A stretch of 64,000 bases of DNA. Origin: Hippasteria phrygiana (lineage: Eukaryota > Echinodermata > Asteroidea > Valvatida > Goniasteridae). The position numbers were made by a program, and so were the translations under genes. Each line of letters begins with the position of its first letter. The first letter of the stretch is position 1. This document shows, piece after piece, positions 1 to 11,660 of the stretch. The notes beneath the pieces are model-generated. The model searched no databases, was not told where the DNA came from, and worked only from the letters and a program-made list of their open reading frames with translations. Where the stretch lies: NCBI GenBank assembly GCA_037893225.1, contig JAZGUH010000057.1, forward strand, positions 434,001 to 498,000. The letters are read 5' to 3'.

Positions 1-209
1 CTTCCAGTACCGAAATAAACCCATGTTATATTTGTTTTACTACACCTCATATTCATTATTTTGGTATTGTTTTGGGAAAAAAAGTGTACAATTGGTAATC
101 CTCCAATTTTTTGTTTACTGAATTATTACGAAATACCTTACTAGTCTGTAAGTTAATAGTAGTCTCAATCATCCTGTGAAATGATGGCAACAGGTGGAAA
201 TTTATATCG

Positions 210-366
210 TTTTCCAACGATTTCCAGCTGGAAATCATTGGAAAACTGCCCTGTAGCCTTTAGTCAAGGCGCGCGTGGCTACCCGGACGAGTGGCGCGCC
301 CCGGACATGCTGGCATTCAGGGCGTGTCACGCGTCCAGGTAACCACTTGCGCCTTGACTAAAGGCT
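210..366. repeat. Small palindrome followed by a GC-rich fold-back MITE
   Basis: At 210-245 there is a near-perfect 36-bp palindrome (TTTTCCAACGATTTCCAG and its reverse). At 255-366 a 112-bp GC-rich unit has perfect 18-bp inverted ends, AGCCTTTAGTCAAGGCGC and its complement. Most of its interior also folds back (CTACCCGGACG against CGTCCAGGTAACC). No coding sequence is present. It could be a solo MITE or a fold-back element; no target-site duplication was clear. Confidence 0.6.
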
Positions 367-752
367 ATCATCCGCCCGATAGTTGAAAACGAGCGCCGTT
401 TTTCTCGTTTTTTCGCCATCCAACAGCGCAAAACTTTGAACAGGTCAGTGGAACGATACATGTATTTCCTATAAAATACTAACCCCCAAATCCACCCATT
501 TCTGAAAATTGCAACAATGACCAATCATGTACATGTACACTACATTTAAGAAAAATTGGAGTGCCCTCAATCTGGTTCTTTTGTGCCTCTTTATAAGATG
601 AAAAAGAGTAAATCTTCACTTGTATTGTTCAGCAAGGCTAGAAAATGCTACATGTATGTTGTGTTTTAGAGAAATGTATTTTTATTACAAATTGTAATTC
701 AGTTGAATTTCATTCATTGTGCACAGAATGATTTTGTTATGTAGGTACAGTA
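367..752. other. Stretch without recognised feature
   Basis: AT-rich DNA with TACATGTA motifs. No convincing gene, exon or repeat structure was seen here. Confidence 0.5.
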
Positions 753-926
753 CAGTACTGGTCAAAATTATTGGAACATCTGGTAAAAATGAAGGGAATG
801 TACAAATGTATGTTTGTGGCAAAATAGGTAATTCATTTGATAATCATTCAATTGATACAAATACTTAATGCAGCAACAGTATTATGGAAAATATGTCCAG
901 GAATCATAGAGAAACCCATTTACAGT

Positions 927-1304
927 ATTGCAATTGAAAGTTAACACTGAATGGAAATTTTGTGAAAAGAATTATCATTCCTATTCGTATTCGCATTCAC
1001 ATTTCACATTTCTCACACAACTTTTTCCCCCTGTGAATTGAAGTTGGAAATTATTTTCCCACTTTGAGAAGAGGTGTGAAAATACAAAAATGTATTTACC
1101 CACTTGTGTGAAAAGGCATGGGAAATATTTTCCCACTTGTGTGAAAAGGTGTGAACATGTTTTCCCACTTTTGTGAAAAGGTGTGAACATATTTTCTCAC
1201 TTTGGGAAATTGTTTTCACATTTTGTGAAATGAAAATGAATTCCCTGGGAAGAGAAAAAGTGTGAAGAGAAATTCCCATTTGGAGGTTAACTTTCAATTG
1301 CAAT
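927..1304. mobile_element. MITE with perfect 19-bp TIRs inside the Tc1 relic
   Basis: ATTGCAATTGAAAGTTAAC at 927-945 is exactly inverted at 1286-1304. The 378-bp interior carries several imperfect direct copies of a TTTCCCACTTGTGTGAAAAGG motif at 1050-1210. There is no plausible coding sequence. The superfamily was not assigned because no target-site duplication is unambiguous. Confidence 0.7.
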
Positions 1305-1856
1305 GTATTGTGCATGTACAAATGTAGGTCAATATTTTGTGTTTTTGAAGAGTTCCCTTTTGCAGCAATCCCAGATCAGTGTCTTTTATGCATCGTGTCG
1401 ATGTATTTCTGAATATCTTCAACATCTATGCCATTCCAGCCCCTCTGATGATCATTCCAAACACTTTCTATGAATGTTACTTTTGATCTGTCAATTTCTC
1501 ATTCTAGTTAGTCCAGTATTTGTTCAATAGGGTTTAGGTTAGGACTTTGGGGCGACTATTCCATCATTTTCAATACACCAGCTGCTTCTTTCCGGTGGTG
1601 GTAATTCTTAGAGGAGTTACATTTGTATGTTTTTGGTCATTGTAGTCTCAACAAATTTGGTAATCCTTGTCCTACTCGTTGGTGTCCCAATGATGTCCCA
1701 ACAAACGGGTTATGATACACCTTTTTGTCCATTATTCCATGAATTTTTACTAAGTCACTAATTTCTCTCACAGAATTACCGGTAGCACCCCAAAATCATT
1801 AGACATGTACAATGTATTTCCCCCACCATGCTTGGCAGTACATGTACAGTAGGAAA

Positions 1857-3279
1857 TAGGCTTGGGCGAATCCAAGATTTTTGGAATCGATTCGGATTCC
1901 ATCCGAGAATCGCGATTCCAATCGGAATCAAAGCACGAAAAATGCCAATAAAGAGGCTTTTATCCTATTATAGGGGGTAATTGCTCTTATAGAAGGTAAT
2001 TTGTCATTATATATTGCAGTCAGGTTTGGGAACGGAACACAAATAAATAAATAAATAATGTTCGACATGTATTTTTTCCCCCACGAAAAACTTGCAAAAA
2101 TCCCCCAAATCAAAATCAGACCTCTCCTTTGAGGCGCTATCAACAGAAAAACAGTTGAAAACATTGAAGATGGTTCGCTGAAAAAACCAAGCATTCCATC
2201 AAAATAGTCGCTAAATATGTGTTTTTTCTGAGTTCCATTTGTTTATTTTGCTTGTAAGATTGAACATTTTGCAGCATAATAATCGTTTCGGAATACATCA
2301 AAATTCACCATGTGCTGATGAACGAAGTTCATAAAGAGACTATGCAATTACTATTTCTGTACGTAGTCCGTAGTACGTCCGTAGTCCATAGTCCGTATTC
2401 CATATTCCATAGTCCGTATTTCGTAGTCCGTCCGTAGCCCGTACATGTATTTTGGTTAAATTGGTCTTATTACATGTATACGCAAAATTGAAGTCCAATT
2501 GCAATCAAACTTGGGTCATAATGCATTCAATAGTGCAACCTTTATATGATGCTTGTGTCAAAGGTCAAATACTGAGGCCAAATGTCATTTGAGGCCAAAT
2601 GTCATTTGAGGCCAAATGTCATTTGAGGCCAAATGTCATTTGAGGCCAAATGTCATTTGAGGCCAAATGTCATTTGAGGCCAAATGTCATTTGAGGCCAA
2701 ATGTCATTTGAGGCCAAATGTCATTTGAGGCCAAAGGCAACACGAAAATAAAGATGGGGAAGACCGCACTGATTCACAAGACACCAACCGCAAAACACGT
2801 AAGAAAATTGCATTTTCTCTCACAGGAAACTTAAGAATTACAAAAAAATTTCATTAGAATTGAGAGGAGTATACTTTAGGTTGATCAATTCATTTTGGAA
2901 TGATAAAAACAACCTTGACTCGAAATGGATCAAATATAAAGAGGGGTCCATAACTACACAATCGCCGACTCTTATTCCTCCATGGCCGACTCAAGTGCAA
3001 GGTGATATCAACAGGAGAGGGCGTATGAGCATTCTATTAGCCCAGCTCTCGTGGCTGACCCGTCTGCCTTTACTCGAGTCGATCCAGGTGAGCTACTCGA
3101 ACGCACCCTTTATGATGCTTGTGTCAAAGGTCAAGTACTGAGGTCAAAGGTCATTTGCTGTCAAATTCTAAAATAGGCTGGAATTGTTCAACATGTCTCA
3201 TTTGAAAACTGGAAGTCCAATTGGAATCCGAGTTTGGAATCGATTCTTATCGATTCTGGTGTGGAATTGCCCAAGCCTG
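1857..3279 (-). mobile_element. hAT-type element (GGAATCGATTCC family), copy 1
   Basis: The element begins TAGGCTTGGGCGAATCC and ends CCCAAGCCTG. It is flanked by 8-bp repeats GTAGGAAA and GTAGGAAT (one mismatch), the TSD length typical of hAT. Subterminal DNA is made of GAATCGATTC-like palindromes. It is in inverted orientation relative to the copy at 23941-25651, with which it shares its ends and an internal block (1930-2215 against about 25260-25560). No transposase was recognised, so it is non-autonomous. It contains a 17-bp minisatellite. It sits inside the Tc1 relic and is therefore younger than it. Confidence 0.85.
2575..2737 (+). repeat. Minisatellite, 17-bp unit, 9 perfect copies
   Basis: AGGCCAAATGTCATTTG is repeated nine times without a change (2575-2727), then a partial unit. 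The same words occur once more, degenerate, at about 3125-3155 (GAGGTCAAAGGTCATTTG). The array is internal to the hAT copy and is absent from the related copy at 23941-25651. Confidence 0.95.
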
Positions 3280-3375
3280 GTAGGAATGTGAGCCTTGCAC
3301 CATTCCTCCTCTGCATATATGCTTGGTTCCAAATCATCCCTGCTCCAACTTTGATGTTCTGTTTTGGCTCTTTAA

Positions 3376-3782
3376 CCCTATCAGGACTGGGCTCTCAGCA
3401 CTGGGGAGGGGCACATTGTGCCCCCTTCATAATTTCCATGTGCTTTAGCCGATTCACCAGAAATTTGGCAGAGGCATGTGTTGGCAGTAATATATACGTA
3501 CAATATGTCATTCTATTACACTGCAATGAACAGAAGATGGCATTGTAACCACTTGTTGGCAATTTGTGTTTAAAAACAGTATTTTTGGCATACACTGTAG
3601 TTTTTACAAATAATCCTTTACATGTAAGCGCCTTCAAATTTGGTACAAGTATTATTTGTATAATTATCTAAGGTCATCGAAGGTCACTGCTGAGGGTGAT
3701 ACTTGTATAAGTCTTTGGGGTCTGTTTTGGAAAAAATCATGATTTTGGATTTTTTACCCCCAACATTTGACTTTATTCACTG
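3376..3782. other. Stretch without recognised feature
   Basis: Possible continuation of the Tc1 relic just after the hAT element, then AT-rich DNA. No reliable gene or element boundary was seen. Confidence 0.4.
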
Positions 3783-4872
3783 AAATATTGTTATTTATTT
3801 ACATGTATTTATTTATTTAAACTTATTTATACACGGTAACCATTCAACCAAGGTTGTTTTTCAAGGGGCCGTGTTGCATAAAATTAAACAATACACAAAA
3901 TAGAAACAGTAATTTAAGTCATATTTAAAACAAACTGAAACATTAAGAGGGTGTGCAGCATAAAAACGAAAACTTAACCAAGAGGTAAAATTTGCAAAAT
4001 ACAAATAAAAATAAAACAAAGAAAAATATTTAGAATTATAAATTAAAATTAGACTGTACACAGATATCACGGTAAAACATGTAAACAATTTAAATATATT
4101 AAATATATTTATAATATTTAAAAACAAACTAAAACAAAATTGGTCAAACAATCCACAAGGGAAACTGACTAGGTAAATTTGAATACATTTTCAAAGTGAA
4201 CAAAATAACTGAAAGGAGCGGGATTCGAACCTGCGACCTCCGGGTAAAAAAAAGTTGATAAAAAAAAAAAAAATCATCATCTGGCAAATTACGAAGTCTT
4301 GATTTGGTACCAAGCAGAATGACTTCCGTCTTGTTAACATTTAGACCGAGTTTATTTTTGTTTAGCCAAGCTGTGACATTGATAAGATCGTCATTGATTA
4401 CCTTGACAAGATCGTTGATATCTTTGCTTGCATAATATAGGGTTGTATCATCTGCATACATGCTGACCTTACAATTGGAAACACAGTTATGAAAGTCATT
4501 AATGTATATAATAAACAGGAGCGGGCCAATAATTGACCCCTGTGGTATCCCACAGCGTATTGGAACAGGGCTTGAACTGTTCCCATGAATTGATGTAAAG
4601 TGGGAACGACCCTGTAGGTAGCTGGTGAACCATCTTTATTCCTGTCAACACCATACAACTTGAGTTTGGAAATTAGGATATCAGAATCAACTGTGTCCAA
4701 AGCCTTTTTTAAATCAAGCATTACAACACCTGTTATTTCGCCATTATCAAAACTCTTGAGTCAGTCATCTGTAGTGTTGATCAAGGCTTTGGAGGTGGAG
4801 TGTAGTGGTCTAAATGAAGGCAGTCCCATTTCTACCTATGAATTCCCAGTCCATAATTGCCCCAAAATGTGA
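3783..4872 (-). pseudogene. LINE fragment (CR1/L2-like reverse transcriptase and 3' tail)
   Basis: On the - strand, RT blocks are visible: VVMLDLKKALDTVDSDIL at about 4665-4730 (catalytic-Asp block, DLKKALDTV in place of the usual DLxKAFDxV), then MYADDTTLYYAS from 4461 downward (catalytic YADD), then the NKTEVILLGTK block. Frameshifts separate them. The 3' part has a GGTTACCGTGTATAAATAA tail at about 3790-3850, typical of L2-like LINE 3' ends. The segment is 5'-truncated, and a tRNA-bearing repeat is inserted at 4142-4250. Confidence 0.8.
4142..4250 (-). repeat. Half copy of the tRNA-bearing palindromic repeat
   Basis: The sequence from GTCAAACAATCCACAAGG through CATTTTCAAAG to GGGATTCGAACCTGCGACC matches the left arm of the compound repeat at 56095-56665. 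It contains the T arm and acceptor 3' half of a tRNA-like sequence on the - strand and stops near the anticodon stem, followed by A-rich DNA. It interrupts the LINE fragment. Confidence 0.8.
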
Positions 4873-6614
4873 AAATCATATTAAAAAGTGCCGAAAAAGC
4901 CTGGAAATGGTGAACAGTATTTGTATTCATGGCGGCCATCCTGGATTCCCATAATGCATTGTGGTAAGTCAGTGACATTGAATATTTGTCCAGTCACAAT
5001 TTTGTAAGTTCTGATACCAAAGCCATGTTTTTGACCTCCATAATTGTTTTCTATTTATTTCTGTATAAATAGCTCATATTCGTTGTTGCCATAGTAACCG
5101 TGAAAAACCTACACATTTAGTTTTGGTACCAAAGTGACCTCCGATAAAAGTTAGGAAAAGTCCCAAAATTTCATGTCAATCGGCCAAAGCATTCTGGAGT
5201 TATTATAAAGGTTTGTTGAGATCTCTGAAGGTTGGGCTAATAGCCTGAAGTTGATATCTCTGGCAGAACATGATGATAGCTGCATTTATTGGGAATTTGG
5301 CTGGTGCATTATTGTGATCTTCCGAGGATGCAACACAGGAGCCAATACCGTAACTCGGAGCTCTTCCCACTTCAATGGAGTACTTGCATATCACGAACGA
5401 CGATACACTCAAGGCCTTTGACCAACATGATGATCTGTTTGTGCCCAAATCGCTGTTAAGAGAAGATACTTGAACTCGCTACTTCAACTAAACGGTTTTG
5501 GCATATGGTTGAAAGTTCCAGGGTGTTAAAACTGCAACATTATGGTACCAGACGGAGTCGCTGCTCACTCTAGACTTATGTTTTGACAAAATTTTTGGCA
5601 CAATGGGTTCAAATGTTCAAAGGTACATGTACTTGATGCTGTATATATGTACATGTACATATATCTTGTTTCTTGATTTTTCATGATCAGTCACATTGTT
5701 TTTTGTTCAATTCATCCACAGCCTGACACACATACCTGTCAACTGGATCTGGATTCACTCTTGTGATAAATGTATACTTTGTCATGTCACAGATGTTTTT
5801 TTTTAACATCCACTGAAGAAGTACATGTACATGTATAGTCGAATGACAAACTGTACAATGTACCTTTACTTATAGTCGGTGTGGAGTGGAGGTTGATAGG
5901 CTGCCGTACAACTTTTGAAGATCAGCATGTACATGTATGATGTTGGGGGGATGATTGATGCTACCTTTACCATTCCATTTCAACACAGTGCTCTGAAGGA
6001 CTCATTCGCATCAGTGAATTCATTGTCTTTGATTATGTCGTATTGCTTTTTGAATGGGGTGCCTTGATCTATGAATTTAGACTCGGCCTCAATTGTACAA
6101 GTGTAAATGTTTGCAAATCTTTTACAGATGGTAGAAGATTTATTGAGAGACTCCCATATGTCCGCCATCATGTAAGCCTCGCCCAGCACATGCTTAACAT
6201 ACTGAAAAAAAAGCTTGACTAATCAGATGCACATGACGATCCTCATCAAACATGAGAGCCTTGTAATTTTTGAAAGGTGACACTGGCATGTTGCCATGCA
6301 GTGAACAAGCAAGTGCAACAAGAGTACAATGGTGGAGTTGAACATAGTTCATTTAGTGAACTTTGACCCATCAGGATCCATGATTCAAGTTTGATTAAAG
6401 ATAAAACAAAATAACATTTAAAAAGCAGTGTGTTTTGACCAGTACTGTGTTTTAATTTGTAGTATTCATATTCATATTCATGTTAATTTCTTGATGTTTT
6501 GTTATAAAAAGATGGAATGTTTTCCTGTAGAAAAAATAATTGTCATCCTCCATGTGCTGTTTATTTATATGAATATTGTTCTTCATTTACAGTTCACTTT
6601 CTTTTTGTTTGTAG
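4873..6614. other. Intergenic or intron stretch, no supported feature
   Basis: Two open stretches on the - strand (5203-5448 and 5980-6189) have peptide-like composition but match no family I recognise. They lack clear splice context and are not called. TACATGTA palindromes are common (5640-5670, 5820-5840). The missing upstream GAF-B exon was looked for here and not found. Confidence 0.4.
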
Positions 6615-6662
6615 ACTTTGAACATTGCAGATGTATACAAGGATTCTAAGTTTGATCCAAAG
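6615..6662 (+). CDS. PDE exon 1 of window: GAF-B segment
   Basis: 48 nt, 16 codons (TLNIADVYKDSKFDPK), phase 0 at both ends. The acceptor is TTTGTAG and the donor GTGAGT. It matches the GAF core segment 'LNI-DAY-D-F' that precedes the VDxxTGY block in PDE5/11 proteins, and the next exon supplies exactly that block. The exon is short, and it is accepted because of the perfect frame and motif continuity. The preceding GAF-B exon was not found in the first 6.6 kb and is probably upstream of the window. Confidence 0.88.
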
Positions 6663-6736
6663 GTGAGTGTTTTCAAATATGTAGCACTGGGTTGGCTAGT
6701 AGTGATAACAATTATAATAATATTGATGCAATAAAC

Positions 6737-6931
6737 GGGCGACACTTCTAATAATAACCTCAATAGGGCGACACTACATGTACTGGTGTCGCCCTATTAT
6801 AGCTGTTCCGATTTCCCTTACTAAAAAGCACTCCATTAGGGCGACATTTTGGAAAGGGCAACAGTCATGTGTTGCCCTTATCAACACTGTCGCCCTAACC
6901 CATTTTTTTGTAGCATTATGTGTCGCCCTAA
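6737..6931. mobile_element. MITE of the GGGCGACAC family, copy 1
   Basis: About 195 bp of repeated TAGGGCGACAC motifs in both orientations (6737, 6765, 6782, 6838, 6887, 6921). It matches 16811-17003 in inverted orientation, including shared interior words (TTAGTAAG-type, AAGTGCTC/AAGCACTCC, CATAATGCTA). It is a small palindrome-rich non-coding repeat; the superfamily is unknown. Confidence 0.65.
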
Positions 6932-8017
6932 CCTACAATTAAGACTGATAATAATACTAATGATTATACATGTACATACACGTACAGGTACCTGTAGCGA
7001 TTTACACTAACCACCAACCCCGAAGCAGTAGTTAAAATTATACAGGTACATGCAAATTTAAAAGTGAACATGTCATACAAAGACTACAATGATATGAACA
7101 AAATATATAATGTATAACAAACCAACTATCCGAATCATTATACATGTACATTTAATAATATCACATGGGTGATCAAGACTCCCGTACTGGTGTCGACTAT
7201 TCAACCCCAAAATCAGAATCAGAATCGTGATTGCATTTGATGAGGAGTCGACTCCTTGAAGCACATGTAGTCAATTCCTGCTCACTTATAGTCAATTCAA
7301 GGCAGGACCTGATGATTCATAATAAGTCCTGCAGATAGACTCTCGTCCCAATCAATTCCGCCATAATGTACACCCCATCACTGTGCATTTGTCATGTAAA
7401 TTTTGACATGTAAATCTTGGCAAAACATTGGTGAAATCTCTGTAAAAAGGAGAGAAAAATGGCATTTCACAACTGTATACATGTGTATGTGGGGATCAGT
7501 AACATCATTCTTTATGGTATTACAATGTACATCATGCATGGTACGTGTACATGTACCTTAAAAACATTGAGCACATATAAATTTGTTGTTAGACACATTT
7601 TGTGCAGGCCTAAGGTGTGACATATGGAAAGAAATCTTAGTTGTTCATGCACGACCTGCATGTATTTTAATATGCACATGCACATGTACAAGACAAGCAA
7701 GGTTGAGCCAGGTATATACAATGTATATACGTGTACATGTATATGTAGGTACATTTACATAATGCACTGGCTTTTGCAGTAGTGTGACCTGTGCCTAGGA
7801 GTTTGACTAGGCATGCAACTGGTATTATTTGGTTTATTTTGTGAAATCATTAAAGGTGGTAGTTCTATTCAGTTGATTGGAAACCTGCTTTTCAAAGGAA
7901 CCTCCATCGTAAAATTGCACAAAACTTGCCGCCAAAAATTAACCAACAGATAAAATATGAAAATGAATTAACTGCCATGACTGCTGCAAACTGCTAACTC
8001 AAATTCTTTCTCAAAGG
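6932..8017. other. Intron stretch, no supported feature
   Basis: AT-rich intron DNA rich in ACATGTAC words (6970-7030, 7480-7760). No exon, RNA gene or element end was recognised. Confidence 0.5.
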
Positions 8018-8699
8018 TCTAAAGCTCGCCGCACACGAGAGCTATCTGCTAAGCAAAAAATCATTCGAGGCCATTTGCTCAGCACGTAGCTCACCGTGTG
8101 GGGTAAATTTTGTGTACTTTTCTGCCTCGCGAGGCTGTGAGGCAAATATCTGTCATGTTTGATTTCTTTTACCTTAGAAAGAAAGAGGAATGACTCTGTT
8201 GATGCCGTTACCAACCCCCACTTTCCCCGTCCCCTCATAGTTTTTGACTAACTGCAGCTGTTTCTTGAAATGATAATAGAAACTAAAATCAACTGATGAT
8301 CATTCCCTGAACTTTGCCTGCACATACCGGTTCTTCCTTGCTATTTTCTAAATTAAAAAGCACTTCATCCTTTTCTTAAGAAACAAAACACAATGTTCAA
8401 CAAACAATTAAAAGTCCGTTGGCCAACAAGGCCATGAACCAAAGTTCCATCCCATTGACTCAAACACGTAATATAAAGGCTGCATGTATGATTACGCCCC
8501 ACGTGAACAGAGTTATGCGCTTTCATTGGCTAGTTCATTTCTTTTGCTCAGCACGTAGCTCAGGTTACCCGCACACGGTGAATTTGTTCGCCTCGTGAGG
8601 CGAAAAAAATCAAACATGACAGAAATTTACCGTGCTGAGCAAACGGCCTTGAATGATTTTTTGCTCAGCAGATAGCTCTCGTGTGCTGCAGGCTTTAGA
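8018..8699. mobile_element. Long-TIR MITE (GAGAGCTATCTGCT family)
   Basis: The ends are inverted copies over about 150 bp. TCTAAAGCTCGCCGCACACG at 8018 is mirrored by CGTGTGCTGCAGGCTTTAGA ending at 8699, and the inner words GCAAAAAATCATTC and GCCTCGCGAGGC are also mirrored. The centre (8180-8540) is unrelated AT-rich DNA. No coding sequence is present. The host-side duplication is not clear. Confidence 0.7.
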
Positions 8700-9289
8700 G
8701 AAAGAGCTTGCTCAAGTTCAAAATGTTACCCCGGCTAATTTTGTTGATTCAGCAGATAAAAGTTAGATACAGTGTATACTGTCCGTGCTCTTCAACAAAT
8801 GAGTTTTTCAGTCTGACATTTTTAATAATAATAATAATTACAGAGAATTTATAAGGCGCACAGTATCTGGCGAACCATTCAAAGGCGCAGTATGCTTTGT
8901 TTTTAATGTTATAGAGTTCGAACAAATTGCCAAAGAACTTTTTGAAAGCAGTATACATTTATTACACTCTGAAATATATTCAGTCTTCCCCCTAAAAATG
9001 TCTCGAGCTACTACATTCTTGGGCAAGACCGAATTTTAACTACATGAATGCAAATCAAGCCTGATTAGCCTTTGTGTGGGTCAAATGACCTCTGCAGCCT
9101 CTAAAAGGAAAAGACAATTTTATTGTCTAATAGTGCACAAGGTTATAAATGCACATGTGCTAAGCAATTTTTCTGTTGTTTTTTTCACCAAATGTTGCAG
9201 ACTGAGTTTGTGTCATTTGCTCCACCAGAGTGTCGCAAAAATGCATGTGCATAATAGATTCTGGCTGCGTTTCAAATTAGGTTGAAATT

Positions 9290-9830
9290 GATTAATAATT
9301 ATTTGACCAATTATTTTCGCAGTGTCTCATTAGAAAGCTAAAAACCTTTGGTATTGCTAAACATTAGCAGTTCAGTTTAAATAATTATTTTTTGGGGTGG
9401 CACTTTCAAAAAGCACAAACACAACATCTTTAATATGAAAACTATTTTTTTATATTTTGGGCATTCGCAACCTTCCGAAAAAAAGGTTTTTATCCTGTAT
9501 TCCTTTTTACACCTCTAAGATCCTTCCTGCAGGAACTGAATTATTTTTCTGGCTGCAAATAATCCAACATTTGTGAAGTAATTTTTTCATAACTAAAATA
9601 TAATTAGAAAAATTAATACCTTTTGCATTGCTAGAAAAATGTTAATAAAAAAATTAATTATTGGGGTGAAACTCGAAAAGGACATGGACATGTACATGTA
9701 TGTAGCTTTAAGATTAAATATTGCACAATAAGCTATATTCTGGGCAGTATAATTATAAACCCCCTTATGTATCAGTATCAGAAAAATACAAGTTGAAATG
9801 TTTATTGCCATTTTCATTTTTTAGGGGTGT
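9290..9830 (+). repeat. Diverged direct repeats, related to 11410-11660
   Basis: Blocks GCAACCTTCCGAAAAAAAGG ... CCTGCAGGAACTGAATTATT at about 9465-9545 recur in diverged form at about 11485-11570 (GCAACCCTCCAAAAAGGC ... GTTGGAACTGAAATATTGG). A second partial unit (TTGCATTGCTAGAAAAATG) follows at about 9620. It looks like an old tandem or dispersed repeat. Confidence 0.45.
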
Positions 9831-10322
9831 CCCACAAGAAGGGGCACTAGAGCAGATAAAGAGCCATGTACATGTACATTGTATGTTAGAAGAGTAATTT
9901 GAAAATGCACACATGTACCACAATCAGTTAATTTTTCGGCCATAGAAACCTGGCAAGCTACAAACATAGCTAAGATGTTTGCACATAAGCATGAGGTTGT
10001 GGGGTGAAAATCAAATCATGCCCAGAGCCTGTGAATTGTTTGACATGCCACCATAAAGCATCAAGCATGCAGTGCTAGCACAACCTCAGGGAAGGTGACG
10101 ACTTCTTTAATTAACACTGCTATATATCTGGCTGCCTTTTCCTGTCTGAGATCATTTACAAATTGATAAAATATTCATCAGGTACAGTGAAATAATATCA
10201 CCCTGGCCAGGACTGACATTTCAGAGTCACACCCTGCCTCCTACAGTTAGGAACAGCTCAGCTTGACTAATCAAGTTTTGGTTTCAGGCAGGTGCTTTTA
10301 AAGTTACTATGTCCGGATCCAT

Positions 10323-11393
10323 TAAGGCTGTTCGATATCCATTTATTTTGATACCGAAATATCGGCAGAAAAATATCGCGATATTCGATTTTATCGTGAT
10401 GACGTCACTTTTTCATTACCGGAAGAACGGAGGAATAAAAAATACATGACGGAAGTCATCACGGCATTATGAGATCGGGGCCACCGCCGGGATCGGGCCC
10501 GCCGGGATTGAGCGGCAGGAACGGGGGGGCCGGTTTGACAAAGCTTCCCTTCGCTATCGTTGAGTATTTGGAGTTTTACGACATTTACCTTCAGTTGGCT
10601 ACTTTATGGCACTCCAGAAAGACTAGCGTTTGTTTCTATTTCAGCATTGTTGATTAGTAACACAGATGATAATACCATGGACGATCACATGCGAGCTGTC
10701 AACAAACGATCGTGTCGTATATTTTGTGAAGACGACATGACATTGCACGGCACGTGTTTTAATCTTTTCTCAAGACGCGGCGCAGTTCGCTACACGTAAC
10801 TACACCTAAACTGCGTGTGCCTTGTACACTGGGGAAAGACGGTGGCATTCAGTGCGGTTGCTTGCACTTGACCAAGGCTAGCAACAAAGCAACGCGCACG
10901 CGCAGATGCGCTACAGGGGTTGACCTTATTGCAAACAATTGCCATACCCCTCGATCTCAAGATGAGTTCCCAAGCGTGTAGGTACGTACATTGTACACTG
11001 GGAATAAGACGTTGTTTGCACTTGACAACGTACGGCGCGGAGGGTAAATCGCTCGGAAGGTAAATCGCGCGGAGTGGAGATGTCATGTCGGGGTTTAGAA
11101 AACGGTCAAAGAAAGACACATTTAGTGCATGTATGTATTTTTTTATTCCTCCATGGTACATCATGATACATTATATACTATTCTACCGTCCAATAATTGG
11201 AAATAACTGGAATTTCGAGCAAACTAAACTGGACAAATCCACACGTAATGCGGCCAAAAGGAACATATATCGCGATATTCTTCGGTATATCGAATTCCCC
11301 GATATTCCGGTTTCTTTTTAAGGGGCCGATACGATTTTCGATATGAAAAAAATATCGAAATATCGGGAAATATCGTCATATCGAACAGGCTTA
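10323..11393. mobile_element. hAT-type element (ATATCGATAT family)
   Basis: TAAGGCTGTTCGATAT at the left and ATATCGAACAGGCTTA at the right form the terminal inverted repeats. The flanks are a perfect 8-bp duplication GGATCCAT (10315-10322 and 11394-11401). Subterminal DNA is a dense array of ATATCG/CGATAT words at both ends. The interior is GC-rich (10465-10560) with no recognised transposase. It is a 1071-bp non-autonomous element. Confidence 0.9.
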
Positions 11394-11409
11394 GGATCCA
11401 TGCTCTTCT

Positions 11410-11660
11410 ACAAATTGGAATTTTTCAAATTATATATTCTCTACTCAATTTAAAGAGAATTGTTGTTTGTCTATTTTTGGTGTCTGCAACCCTCCAAAAA
11501 GGCTTTTGTTCTGGGTTGTTTTCATGCCTCCAATGGCACTTCCCTGTTGGAACTGAAATATTGGTAAGCTGCCAATAATTCAAAATTTCTAAAGTAATTG
11601 TTTGATTCACGGGCAATTTTTTTTCATTTGATGTCTTATTAGAAGTGAGCTAAAAAATAG
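11410..11660 (+). repeat. Diverged copy of the 9290-9830 repeat
   Basis: Shares ordered words with 9400-9600, as described there. The hAT element at 10323-11393 lies between the two copies. Confidence 0.4.

Larger units (their letters stand above)
753..3375 (-). pseudogene. Tc1/mariner-type transposase relic, interrupted twice
   Basis: Reading the - strand, pieces of a DD34E-type transposase are visible. V-AGMIWN lies near 3340-3375, before the hAT insertion. NPIEQILD, preceded by SPNL, is at 1513-1552, and ESVWNDHQRGWNGI is at about 1432-1475. The terminal motif CAGTACTGGTCAAAATTATT at 753-772 matches the usual Tc1-like inverted end. Stops and frameshifts make it inactive. A MITE (927-1304) lies between the C terminus and the end, and a hAT element (1857-3279) splits the DDE domain. 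The opposite terminus was not identified. Confidence 0.75.

Noticed and set aside
2575..2737. CRISPR-like regular repeats
   Set aside because: Units are contiguous with no spacers; this is a minisatellite in animal DNA.
1..6614. Missing upstream GAF-B exon of the PDE
   Set aside because: Searched for the 'G--GYVA-TGE' type segment with a donor. Nothing with a matching frame and signals was found.
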